Origin: Kibdelosporangium banguiense
GTDB lineage: Bacteria; Actinomycetota; Actinomycetes; Mycobacteriales; Pseudonocardiaceae
Direction of reading: 5' to 3'
DNA length: 64,000 nucleotides
Assembly (NCBI RefSeq): GCF_017876405.1
Contig: NZ_JAGINW010000001.1
Location: forward strand, 757,203 to 821,202
In this document: positions 48,994-58,042 of the stretch, in pieces
Layout of the letters: the number at the start of each line of letters is the position of its first letter
Numbering within the stretch: position 1 is the stretch's first letter
Made by a program: the position numbers and the translations under genes
The notes under the pieces: model-generated
What the model saw: only the letters and a program-made list of their open reading frames with translations
Database searches by the model: none
What the model was told of the DNA's origin: nothing

Positions 48994-51900
48994 TTGGCGA
49001 CATCCGAGACGTCTGATCTGGCATTCGGGATCCTCGGCCCGCTCGAGGTGACGCGCGGGGGCACACCGGTGCCGGTGAACGGGCCGAAGCTGCGGATCAT
49101 GCTGGCGGGGCTACTGCTTCGCCCGAACGTGGTGGTCCCAGTCGACCGGCTCGCCGAGGAGCTGTGGGGCGACGAGCAGCCGCCGACCGCGCGCAAGAGC
49201 ACCCAGCTCTACGCGCAACGGCTGCGGCGGGCGCTGGGTGAGGCCGTGATCGAGACCCGGCCTGACGGGTACCTGCTGCGGCTGGCCCCCAGGCAACTGG
49301 ACCTGCTGCGCTTCCGCGCACTCGCCGAACAGGCGCGCACCGCCGAGCCGGAGGCTGAGCGAACACTGCTGGCCAAGGCGCTGGCCTGCTGGCGCGGCGC
49401 CCCACTGGCGGACGTGCCGTCCGAGTCGCTGCAACGCGAACAAGCCGTACCGCTGGCCGAGGAACTGCTGCGCGTCAGGGAGCGCTACCTGGAAGTCAGC
49501 CTGCAACTGGGCAGACATCGCGAGATCATCGGTGAACTCGGCACCGTGACCAGGGAAAACCCCTGGCAGGAGTCGTTCTGGGCGTTGTACATCCTCGCGC
49601 TGCACCGCAGCGAGCGGCAGGCGGACGCGCTGGAAACGTACCGCGACGTGCACCGGATGTTCACCGACGAACTCGGCGTCGACCCCGGCCCGCGGCTACG
49701 CGCGGCACACCGCGCCATCCTGACCCCGCAGGAGGAGATTCCCCTCACCGAGCCGCTCCCGGCCGTCTGCCAGTTGCCCGCGGACCTGCCCAGCTTCTCC
49801 GGGCGGACGTCGGACCTGGCGAATCTGGACGCGCTGCTCGGGCAGCGGACCCTGGTGATCGCCGGTCCCGGCGGGATCGGCAAGACCGCACTGGCCGTGC
49901 ACTGGGCACATCGGGTGGCCGAGCGGTTCCCGGACGGCCAGCTGTTCGTCGACCTGCGCGGGTACGCCTCGACGTCGCCGATGTCCAAGACCCAGGCGAT
50001 GACGCTGTGCCTGCGCGCGCTCGGGGTGTCCGCCACACACGTGCCGATGACACTGGACGAGCAGGTCGTGCTGTACCGGACGATGCTCGCCGGGCGACGG
50101 GTGCTGGTGGTGCTGGACAACGCGGCCGACGCCGACCAGGTCCGCCCGCTGCTGCCGCCGAACCCCGGCTGCGCGGCGCTGGTGACCAGCCGCGGTGACC
50201 TGCGCGGGCTGACCGTGCTCAACGACGCGCGAGTGCTCGCTCTGGACGTGCTGACCACTTCGGACACCCGGGTGCTGCTCACCGGCCTGCTCGGCACGGA
50301 CCTGGTCGATGCCGAGCCCACGGCCGTGGACCGGCTCGCCGACCTGTGCGGGCACCTGCCGCTGGCACTACGGATCGCGGCGGCGAACCTGGTCAGCGGC
50401 AAGTACCCCTCCGTGAGCGACTACGTGGCCGCACTGCGCGCCGACCCGCTGGCGGAGCTGGCCATCGAAGGCGATCCGGACGTCGCCGTCCGGGCCACCT
50501 TCCAGCTGTCGTACCAGGCGCTCGACGAGCCGGCGCGACGCATGTTCCGGCTGCTGGGCAGCGTGCCGGGCCCGGACTTCGACCTGGCCGCAGCCGCGGC
50601 GTTGACCGGCGCGGCGGAGCAGACCCGCCGTTGTCTGGACCGGCTGGTCGCGGCGGGCCTGCTGACCCGGCGCAGCCCCACCCGATTCCAGTTCCACGAC
50701 CTGGTCCGCGAATACGCCGCCGACCGCGCGCGGGCCGACGAGACACCCGATGAGCTGGCCGCGGCCGAGACTCGGCTGTTCGACCACTACCTCGGCATCG
50801 CGTCCGCGGCCACGCACCGGTTGTTCCCGCTGTTCCAGCGGCTCCTGCCCGGTGCGGACGAGCCACCGATGACGTTCGACGACGACGAGCCGGCGATGCG
50901 CTGGCTCGACGAGGAACGTCCCAACCTGGTCGCCGCCGCAGAACGCGCGGCGAGCTCCCCCGGGCTGCGGCACTACAGCGCGCTGCTGGCCGACGCCCTG
51001 CGCGGCTACTTCGCCGGACGCGGTCTCGCAGCGGACGGGCTCGCGGTGGCGAACGCGGCGCTGGGCGCGGCGCGCGATGCCGGTGACCGCCGCGCCGAGG
51101 TCGCCGTGTTCGTGCTGCGCGGGATGGTCGCGTACAACCTCAGCGACTACGACGCCGCGATGGCCCACTACGAAGAAGCCCTCGAAGGCAGCGTCACCGC
51201 AATGGACCCGGCGGCCGAGGCGGAGGCGCGCCACGGCCTCGGCCGGGTGTGTTCCCAGCTCGGCAAGCCGCACGAAGCGACGCGTCACCACGAACGCGCC
51301 CTGGCCATCGCCCGGCAGGCCGGTGACCAGAGCACCGAGGCACGAGAGATCAACTACGTCGGCGTCTCGCTGCTCTCGCTCGGCCGCGTCGAAGCCGCGA
51401 TCGCGTGTCACACCAAGGCGGCCGAGTTGAGCGCGCGAATCGGCAACCAGCACATCCGGCTGCTCTCGCTCAACGGTCTCGGTCTGGCCCACTGGACCGC
51501 TGGCCGGATGCGCGAATCCGCCGAGTGCCACGAGGAAAGCAGGCGCCTGGCCGACCAGTGCGGCATGCGGCACGGTTTCACCTCGGCGCTGGTGTGCCTG
51601 GCCGAGACCTACTGCGACCTCGGCCGCTACGACGACGCGGAGAAACAGGCCCGCCAAGCCCTCGAACAGGGTCGCGAACTCGGCGAGCGCCGGCACGAGG
51701 CGGGCGCGCTGGAGATCCTCGCGACGGTCGCGCGGCGGCGTGGCCGTATCCCCGAGAGCATCGAGGGATACGCGGTGGCACTGGAACTGTCCCGGAAAAT
51801 CAACTTCCGCTACGGCGAAGCGTCCATCCTCATCGGACTCGCGGCGGCGCACCGAGCCATCGGCCACCCGTCGGACGCGGTGACGCACACCGAACTCGCG

Positions 51901-52182
51901 CTGGCCAAGATGAACGAAACCGGGATGCGGGTACTCGAATGCGCCGCGCTCACCGAGCTGGCGGCCGCCCACCTGGCGCTGGGCGACCGCCCAGCCGCGA
52001 CCCGGGATATCGGCCAAGCCCTGAAGATCGCGCGTGAGGACGGCCAGCGCCTCAACGAGGCTCGCGCATTGCGGGTGGCTGCTGCGATCCGGGAGTCGTA
52101 CGGGGAAACCGCCAAGGCCGCCGAGCTGACTGCGGCGGCCCTGGAGATCTTCACCGACCTGGGTGTCGCGCAGGACGCGTAA
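48994..52182 (+). CDS. SARP/AfsR-type regulator: BTAD + NB-ARC + TPR
   Basis: The 1,062-residue product has an OmpR-like winged helix (about 10-95, FGILGPLEVTRGGTPVPVNG), the BTAD helical domain (100-245), an NB-ARC/STAND NTPase with Walker A GPGGIGKTALAVHWA and Walker B RVLVVLDNAADAD (270-550), a winged helix, then TPR repeats to the C-terminus. AfsR-like proteins activate secondary-metabolite or developmental genes. No biosynthetic cluster is adjacent. TTG 48994 is the start by its ribosome-binding site (AAGGGGGGAGAG). It ends at a perfect 17-bp terminator. Confidence 0.92.
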   Translation: MATSETSDLAFGILGPLEVTRGGTPVPVNGPKLRIMLAGLLLRPNVVVPVDRLAEELWGDEQPPTARKSTQLYAQRLRRALGEAVIETRPDGYLLRLAPRQLDLLRFRALAEQARTAEPEAERTLLAKALACWRGAPLADVPSESLQREQAVPLAEELLRVRERYLEVSLQLGRHREIIGELGTVTRENPWQESFWALYILALHRSERQADALETYRDVHRMFTDELGVDPGPRLRAAHRAILTPQEEIPLTEPLPAVCQLPADLPSFSGRTSDLANLDALLGQRTLVIAGPGGIGKTALAVHWAHRVAERFPDGQLFVDLRGYASTSPMSKTQAMTLCLRALGVSATHVPMTLDEQVVLYRTMLAGRRVLVVLDNAADADQVRPLLPPNPGCAALVTSRGDLRGLTVLNDARVLALDVLTTSDTRVLLTGLLGTDLVDAEPTAVDRLADLCGHLPLALRIAAANLVSGKYPSVSDYVAALRADPLAELAIEGDPDVAVRATFQLSYQALDEPARRMFRLLGSVPGPDFDLAAAAALTGAAEQTRRCLDRLVAAGLLTRRSPTRFQFHDLVREYAADRARADETPDELAAAETRLFDHYLGIASAATHRLFPLFQRLLPGADEPPMTFDDDEPAMRWLDEERPNLVAAAERAASSPGLRHYSALLADALRGYFAGRGLAADGLAVANAALGAARDAGDRRAEVAVFVLRGMVAYNLSDYDAAMAHYEEALEGSVTAMDPAAEAEARHGLGRVCSQLGKPHEATRHHERALAIARQAGDQSTEAREINYVGVSLLSLGRVEAAIACHTKAAELSARIGNQHIRLLSLNGLGLAHWTAGRMRESAECHEESRRLADQCGMRHGFTSALVCLAETYCDLGRYDDAEKQARQALEQGRELGERRHEAGALEILATVARRRGRIPESIEGYAVALELSRKINFRYGEASILIGLAAAHRAIGHPSDAVTHTELALAKMNETGMRVLECAALTELAAAHLALGDRPAATRDIGQALKIAREDGQRLNEARALRVAAAIRESYGETAKAAELTAAALEIFTDLGVAQDA

Positions 52183-52194
52183 GGACGTGACAAA

Positions 52195-52233
52195 ACGGCC
52201 TGTCCATTGCGGATTTCGCAATGGACAGGCCGT
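52195..52233. terminator. bidirectional terminator, perfect 17-bp stem
   Basis: ACGGCCTGTCCATTGCG, loop GATTT, then its exact complement, between the convergent SARP and RHS genes. AAAA precedes it on the SARP side, which gives a T-run for the RHS transcript. Confidence 0.8.
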
Positions 52234-52274
52234 CACAGCGCGCATGTGGAGTCAGCGGATGCCGGAACTCCTCA

Positions 52275-55200
52275 TCACCTTCCCGCAGTCAGCATGATGT
52301 GGAGACTGGTGAGACTGTGCAGACCGTTGAAAGGCTTGTGATCGACGAAGTACGCGGATACTGCCCATTCCGTTCCCGCAGCCGGGTCGAGGTCCCCCAG
52401 CGGCGGCTTGCCGATGTCCACGCCCTTGTCAGCTACGGTAGCCGAAATGGACAGTTTCCCGTCCGAACTCTCACCGACCTCGAACGGACCGGCGGCGACC
52501 CACCGTCCCCGGCCGCCCAGGTCGTCGATGGTTCCCTCGCTGACCTTGACCGACAACTCCCGGCCGACGCTGACCTTCGGTGACATTCCTATCTTCCCCG
52601 ACGCTGACCAGCCATAGCCTTTCTGGTCCCTGGCCAGGCAGAACTCCCCGGACACACCGGCACCCATGTAGGCCTCGACACCACCGCAGACCGACAGCGT
52701 GATCCCGCCATGGTCCCCGCGGAAGGGCAACTGACCCCGCTTCAGGCGCTCGTCCACCTCGCGGTCAAGGGCTTTCATCATGGCGAGCAAAGACTTCTTG
52801 TTCTCCTTGCGAACCAGGTTGTCATAGTCCGTGCTCGCCTTTGTGTATTCAGCTCGAGCGTCATTGCACCACCCGATCTGGGTCAGAGTTTTCTCGCCGA
52901 GGAAGGCGGAGCCGGGACCGGAGCAGTCCTGCGCCACTCGCTGCTCGGCGCGGTATCGGTTGATCCAGGCGATCTTGCGCTCGGGACTGGCCCCCGCCGG
53001 AATCTGCTTCTCGAAGGCCGGCACCGTCCCCGGCTGCGGGAATGTCCCGTTCGGTTGCTGGGCAGGCGGGGTGTTGTTCTTTCCACCGCCGCAGCCGGTC
53101 TGAAGGGGACAGCCCATGTCGTCGAGTCCGATCGCGAGCAGACCGGAGGGGTCGCTCTTGGTGATCGGGCTGTTGCCGCTGTAGGTGTACCCGTTCATCT
53201 GCTGTGAATCCCCCGAGTCCAGCACCGGGTCCACCGAGATGAACCGGCCGGTGTCCGGGTCGTACTCCCGCGCTCCCAAGTGGGTCAGTCCGGTGCTCGC
53301 GTCCTGGGTACCGCCGACGAACCCACGTTCGCCCGGGAATGCCGAAGCCCCGCCACGCGGACCGCCGAACGGCAGCTGCCGCCGCTTGGTGACCGCCAAG
53401 GTGCCGGAATCCACCGCCGTCTGCGCCGTGCTCTGGTGGTCGGATGCCAGCCATGTCAACGGGCCACGGGCCTGACGCATGGCGATCGTCCGGCCGCCGT
53501 GGGCGTAGTAGCGCGTGACCGTCGGGTTGCCACCGGCCGCTGGGAGGCGCAGCTCCTGGTTGCCCAGGTACAGCGTCGTCCCGGTCGGGTCACGACGGAT
53601 CAGCCTGCCGCCAGACGAGTCGTAGACGAACGATGTGGTCTGGGAACCCTTCGCCACCGACGCGAGCTTGCCTGCCTCGTTCCAGGTGAACGTCTCCGCG
53701 ACGCCACCCGAAGTCCGCGACGCGAGTTGCCCGGCGGCGGTGTAGGCGTACGAGGTGACACCGTTCGGTGCGCTGACAGAACCCAGCGCGTGAGCGTGCC
53801 CAGGGACCTGACCGGTGTAGGTCCGGACGACGTCGCCCGTGGCGGCATGTTGTGTCTCGGTAGCCCGGTTGCCCGCCTTGTCGTAGGTGAACGACTGCCA
53901 GTACGGCGCCGGGCCGCGCAGACCTGCCACTGACGGATTCGCGTCACACGCCGACGCGGGTGTCCACGCCTCGGTGACCCGTCGCAGACCGTCGGTGCGG
54001 AAGCACTGGACGTCGCCGTTGAACGTGTCCGCGATGGACGTGATGTTTCCCGCGGGATCGTAGCTGTACCGCACGTCGGACTGCATCGGCGACGGGGCCT
54101 CAGCGTCCACAATGGACCTTGTGAGCCGCCGGTCGTTCTGGTCGTAGTACTGCGACAGCCAGACCCTCTTCGTGCCGGCCCCCAGCGTCAACCGCGCCAG
54201 CTCGCCGTAGCGGGTGAAGTCGGTCGCCGACACCAGTTCGACAGTCGTGCCGTCGTAGCCGCCCCAGCTCGTCGTGAGCGGCCCGAGCTCGTTGTAGCCG
54301 AAGCTCACGGATTCGTCAGGCAGCTCACCAGCCGCCGGGTAGGACTGACTGGACAGACTCCCGTCCGGGTTGTAGCCCATGTAGGAGTTGTACGTTCCCG
54401 CAAGCAGTCCCTCCGCAGCCGGGATGATCAACGAGGTTCCGGTGGGCCGGTACGCCGGGTCGTAGCTGAGCACCTTCCCGGTATAGGCCTTCCCGTCCAC
54501 GAATGCGGTCGACGAGGCGGGCTGCCCCTTGCCCTTCGTCACCGTGTCGTATGTCCACTCCGACAGCTTCGTCCCGCCGACAGCACCGGCGTACTTCGCG
54601 GTCTTGCGCCCGAGTGCGTCGTAGGAGTAGGCCAGCACCGCACCCCGCGCGTCCCGCGAGGTGAGGACCTGCCCGGCATCGTCGTAGGTTTTGGTGAGCA
54701 GGCCGCTGTCCGGGTCGTCGCTGCTGACCTGGCGACCGAGGAAGTCGTACCCGAACCGCCAGACCGCTCCCGAGGGATCGGTCATCGTCTCAGCGCGTCC
54801 CGCCTTGTCGAAGGTGTACTTCGTCGCGTCGAAGCCACCGTCGTGGTGCTGCCGCAACTCGACGGTCTGCCCCCGCACGTCGGTGTACGTCGAAGTCGGA
54901 GTTCCGCCGGCGGGCGGCGTGACGTCCACGTGGTCACCGAAGTACGCCGTGGTGCTCCGCCGCTTCTCGAACGCCCCTGCGAACAGGATCGCCGCGTCGG
55001 CGCGCCCCGCTCCGTCATAGTGCGTCCGGGTGTGTCCCGGGATGTCCGCATCGGACGCGATCCACAGTCCGGTGTCCACCGCCTTGTCGTTGTAGTACGG
55101 CTGAGTGGTCTTCCACTCGCGCCCCTGAGAGTCGTAGCGCGTGTCGGTGATCAACCGTCCGCCACCGATGGCCGGCGCCTGCACCTGCCGCGGTCGAAGC

Positions 55201-58037
55201 AGCCCGTCGTAGACGGTGTTCCCCGCAACCTCGGCGCCGGTCGGGCCGATCCTCGTCGTTGTGATCACCGTCGGCTGGTCACCACGCACGAGGTAAGTGG
55301 TCCGGACGTTCGGCACGTCCGGGTGGTCGGCCTTGGTCCAGGTCGGCGTCCACACCGCGGTCACCCGGCCGAGCGCGTCGTACTGCGTCTCCGTCTTCCG
55401 CGAGTTGGGATCACTGGACTGAGTGGGCAGTCCCCACGCCGGATCGAACGTCGTGGTCGTCACCAGTCCGGCGGGCACGGCGTCGGTGCCGGGGCTGGTG
55501 ACCACGGTCTTGGTGACCGGGCCGCCGACCTCCGGTGTGTACGCCGTCTTCGTGGTGCGCCCGAGGGCATCCGCACTCGACTTGACCCGCCCGTGCGCGT
55601 CGTAGACCGAAGTCCCGGCCGTGAGATACACCGGGCCTGCCGCCGGACGTTCCTTCGCGATCTCGGTCTTCACCACGTTGCCGCGTGCGTCGTAGGTCGT
55701 CTTGTTGTCCGACAACGCATCCCGTGGATACTCCGCTGCGGCTCCACAGTGGACGGAGTCCACCCACACGTGTCCGGCCAGGTTCATCAGCCAGGCGTCC
55801 GTGTTGCGCGCGTACTCGGTGTGCGCGCATCGGTCGTCGGCGGCCGTGCCGGGGTCGCCGAGGTCGTTCACCTTGGTGAGCAGGCCTAGGTCGTCGTAAG
55901 TGGTCTCGGTCCGCGTCTTGCGCCAGCCGGATCCCACCGCGGTGTATCCCGTCGAGACTCCGGTGCCCACCAGGTACGCCTTGAACGCACCTCGCGTCGC
56001 CGTCGGCCCCTGCACCGAAGGCTCGGTGATCGTCTTGTTCACCCGCGCCGGATCCGGCTGGTCCGAGGGTCCCTCCCGGTCGAACGTCGCGTTCTCGAAA
56101 CCGAAGCCCGCCAGCCAGTCCGAGTCGGTCCGCGCGCCGCCCTCGGAGTCGGACACCGACACCTGCCGCGCCCCCACAGGCAGGTGGTCGCCGTCCATGC
56201 CGCGGTAGAACCGCTGCTCGGACATGGTCATCGGGCCCGCCGGATCGTCCGCCGTGCCGTTGCGCACCCGCACCCGGCCGAAGCCGCGGAACTCGTTCCA
56301 CGTCCGCTTGTCGTCCTTGGTGAACTCCGAGGTGTCCCAGTGCCAGGCCGCGCCGTCGAGGTACTCGTACCGGGTGACCTCCTCGGGGAAGGTCGACGTC
56401 GGCACGCCGGCCACGGTCAGCCGGTCGCTTCGCGTCACCGACGTGACCACATACTTGTGGAAGTAGTCGGTCCGCTCGGCGAAGTTCTTCTTGGCCCACC
56501 GCACCGGGAAACACCGCTTGGTGTTGCTTTCGGCGTTGGCGGGCATGTTGCCCGGCTTGCACTCGGACTCGTACCTGATCGACGTGATCCCACCGGTCTC
56601 GGACACGATCCCCGTGACGCGGTAACGCATCAACGGCGAAGCACCGTCCTGCGGCATCTCCACCCGGTTGTACATCGGCGTGCCCTGGAAGGTCACCGAC
56701 GGCATCTCCGCCGTCCCGCCTGCCACGCCGGTGTGCTTGATCCCCTTGAGCCACAACGCGGCCTTCTCGCCGTCACCGGGATCGGGGTACTGCTGGTCCA
56801 GCTCCCACTTGTCGACGTCGCCGAACTCCGTGCCACGCCACACCTTCGTCGTGACCGACGCGAGCCGTTTGATGGTCCAGAACGACGGCGAGTGGCTGTC
56901 CGCGCAGGTGGCCGTGTCGCACTTGGCCTCCCACGGCACATCCGGCCAGTTGTCCCGCTTCTCCGGCCGGCAGTCACTGCCCGGCACGCACCGGTCGACC
57001 GTCGTGAACACGACCCGCCCGGACGGCTGCGTGACACCGTCGCGAAGGCCGTAGTCGATGTGGTCCAGATACCCGCCACGGGCGTAGGAGACCGGGTTGT
57101 TCTTGCCGTTGAAGCCGTAGGAGTTCGTCTCGGTCGTGTAGTAGAACCGCATTTCGTTGCCGTTGCGGTCCACCACGCGGCTCAGGTTCCACCGGTACGC
57201 CTGCGTGCACGACGACGCGTCGAACGAACCGCCGTGGCACGGCTCGCCGGAGTCGTCGCCGAAGACCGGCACTGTCCAGGTCGACCCCGCGTCCGACCCG
57301 AAGAAGTACTGGGTCCCGTCGACGGTCGTGATCTTCCAGGACTCACCGTCGTTGTCGCCGTTGCCCGCGCCCGTCGACCGCTCGATGCGCGACCCGTCGT
57401 CGCTGCGCGGCCGCCACTTCCCGGTCGCGTCGTCCCGGATCAGCATCCCGCCCGCGCTGCCGTAGGACGCCGTGGCGTTGTCACTGCGCCAGCACAAGTC
57501 CCCCACCTGTGGCGGCTTCACGTCGCCCTCGGTGTCCGTCGAACACCCCCCGTATGTCCGCTCGACGAACCCCGAGGACAACGCCCAGCCGTCGCCGATC
57601 CACGACGGCTGGTTATTGGTCACCGTCGTGCGACCGTCCACTGCGGACGACCGGTACGACAGCGCAAGGCTCGGTGCCAGCCCGCCCGCCGCCGGTGGCA
57701 CCCGCAACGGGTACGACCAGGTGAAGTCGCCGGTGTGCGGCGACACCGCCCAACTGGCCGACGGCGAGAGCGACGTCGCTGTCGCCGTGCCCGCGCCCTC
57801 CTGCGCGGGCTTGGCCGGCTGGTTGCCCGACAGCGCGTGCGCCGATGCCTGATCGGACTCGATGCTCCACCAGGCCGGGCTGGACACCGGCACGGACGAG
57901 ACGCTGTCGAGCTTCGTCGACGGTTCCCCGGCCCACGCCGCGGGTGCGGCGACGGCCAGGAGCATGCACCCCATAAGTTGCGTGGCCACCACTAAGGTCA
58001 AGCCACGTCTGGTTTTTCTACGCACAACTCTCCCCAT
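52275..58037 (-). CDS. secreted SpvB/RHS-repeat protein with an unrecognised C-terminal tip
   Basis: The product is 1,920 residues. Order: signal peptide (LTLVVATQLMGCMLLAVAAP, cleavage near AWA/GEP), a SpvB/TcdB-like region (GDFTWSYPLRVPPAAGGLAP, SWIGDGWALSSGFVER), a long array of YD/RHS repeats (Y-D-x-x-G-R), the RHS core end (GAREYDPDTGRFISVDPV, about 1590-1605, then DPSG), then a ~290-residue variable tip with helices (ERKIAWINRYRAEQRVAQ) and a beta-rich end (SVCGGVEAYMGAGVSGEF, GYGWSASGKIGMSPKVSVG). RHS shells enclose toxins or sugar-binding tips. ATG 58037 lies 5 bases after the LamG gene stop. No immunity gene follows; the next gene is convergent. Confidence 0.87.
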   Translation of the reverse strand: MGRVVRRKTRRGLTLVVATQLMGCMLLAVAAPAAWAGEPSTKLDSVSSVPVSSPAWWSIESDQASAHALSGNQPAKPAQEGAGTATATSLSPSASWAVSPHTGDFTWSYPLRVPPAAGGLAPSLALSYRSSAVDGRTTVTNNQPSWIGDGWALSSGFVERTYGGCSTDTEGDVKPPQVGDLCWRSDNATASYGSAGGMLIRDDATGKWRPRSDDGSRIERSTGAGNGDNDGESWKITTVDGTQYFFGSDAGSTWTVPVFGDDSGEPCHGGSFDASSCTQAYRWNLSRVVDRNGNEMRFYYTTETNSYGFNGKNNPVSYARGGYLDHIDYGLRDGVTQPSGRVVFTTVDRCVPGSDCRPEKRDNWPDVPWEAKCDTATCADSHSPSFWTIKRLASVTTKVWRGTEFGDVDKWELDQQYPDPGDGEKAALWLKGIKHTGVAGGTAEMPSVTFQGTPMYNRVEMPQDGASPLMRYRVTGIVSETGGITSIRYESECKPGNMPANAESNTKRCFPVRWAKKNFAERTDYFHKYVVTSVTRSDRLTVAGVPTSTFPEEVTRYEYLDGAAWHWDTSEFTKDDKRTWNEFRGFGRVRVRNGTADDPAGPMTMSEQRFYRGMDGDHLPVGARQVSVSDSEGGARTDSDWLAGFGFENATFDREGPSDQPDPARVNKTITEPSVQGPTATRGAFKAYLVGTGVSTGYTAVGSGWRKTRTETTYDDLGLLTKVNDLGDPGTAADDRCAHTEYARNTDAWLMNLAGHVWVDSVHCGAAAEYPRDALSDNKTTYDARGNVVKTEIAKERPAAGPVYLTAGTSVYDAHGRVKSSADALGRTTKTAYTPEVGGPVTKTVVTSPGTDAVPAGLVTTTTFDPAWGLPTQSSDPNSRKTETQYDALGRVTAVWTPTWTKADHPDVPNVRTTYLVRGDQPTVITTTRIGPTGAEVAGNTVYDGLLRPRQVQAPAIGGGRLITDTRYDSQGREWKTTQPYYNDKAVDTGLWIASDADIPGHTRTHYDGAGRADAAILFAGAFEKRRSTTAYFGDHVDVTPPAGGTPTSTYTDVRGQTVELRQHHDGGFDATKYTFDKAGRAETMTDPSGAVWRFGYDFLGRQVSSDDPDSGLLTKTYDDAGQVLTSRDARGAVLAYSYDALGRKTAKYAGAVGGTKLSEWTYDTVTKGKGQPASSTAFVDGKAYTGKVLSYDPAYRPTGTSLIIPAAEGLLAGTYNSYMGYNPDGSLSSQSYPAAGELPDESVSFGYNELGPLTTSWGGYDGTTVELVSATDFTRYGELARLTLGAGTKRVWLSQYYDQNDRRLTRSIVDAEAPSPMQSDVRYSYDPAGNITSIADTFNGDVQCFRTDGLRRVTEAWTPASACDANPSVAGLRGPAPYWQSFTYDKAGNRATETQHAATGDVVRTYTGQVPGHAHALGSVSAPNGVTSYAYTAAGQLASRTSGGVAETFTWNEAGKLASVAKGSQTTSFVYDSSGGRLIRRDPTGTTLYLGNQELRLPAAGGNPTVTRYYAHGGRTIAMRQARGPLTWLASDHQSTAQTAVDSGTLAVTKRRQLPFGGPRGGASAFPGERGFVGGTQDASTGLTHLGAREYDPDTGRFISVDPVLDSGDSQQMNGYTYSGNSPITKSDPSGLLAIGLDDMGCPLQTGCGGGKNNTPPAQQPNGTFPQPGTVPAFEKQIPAGASPERKIAWINRYRAEQRVAQDCSGPGSAFLGEKTLTQIGWCNDARAEYTKASTDYDNLVRKENKKSLLAMMKALDREVDERLKRGQLPFRGDHGGITLSVCGGVEAYMGAGVSGEFCLARDQKGYGWSASGKIGMSPKVSVGRELSVKVSEGTIDDLGGRGRWVAAGPFEVGESSDGKLSISATVADKGVDIGKPPLGDLDPAAGTEWAVSAYFVDHKPFNGLHSLTSLHIMLTAGR

Positions 58038-58042
58038 GGTTT

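Noticed and set aside
56184..57995. 603-codon open frame on the plus strand opposite the RHS gene
   Set aside because: Antisense shadow with Arg/His/Val/Pro low-complexity composition and no recognisable motif.
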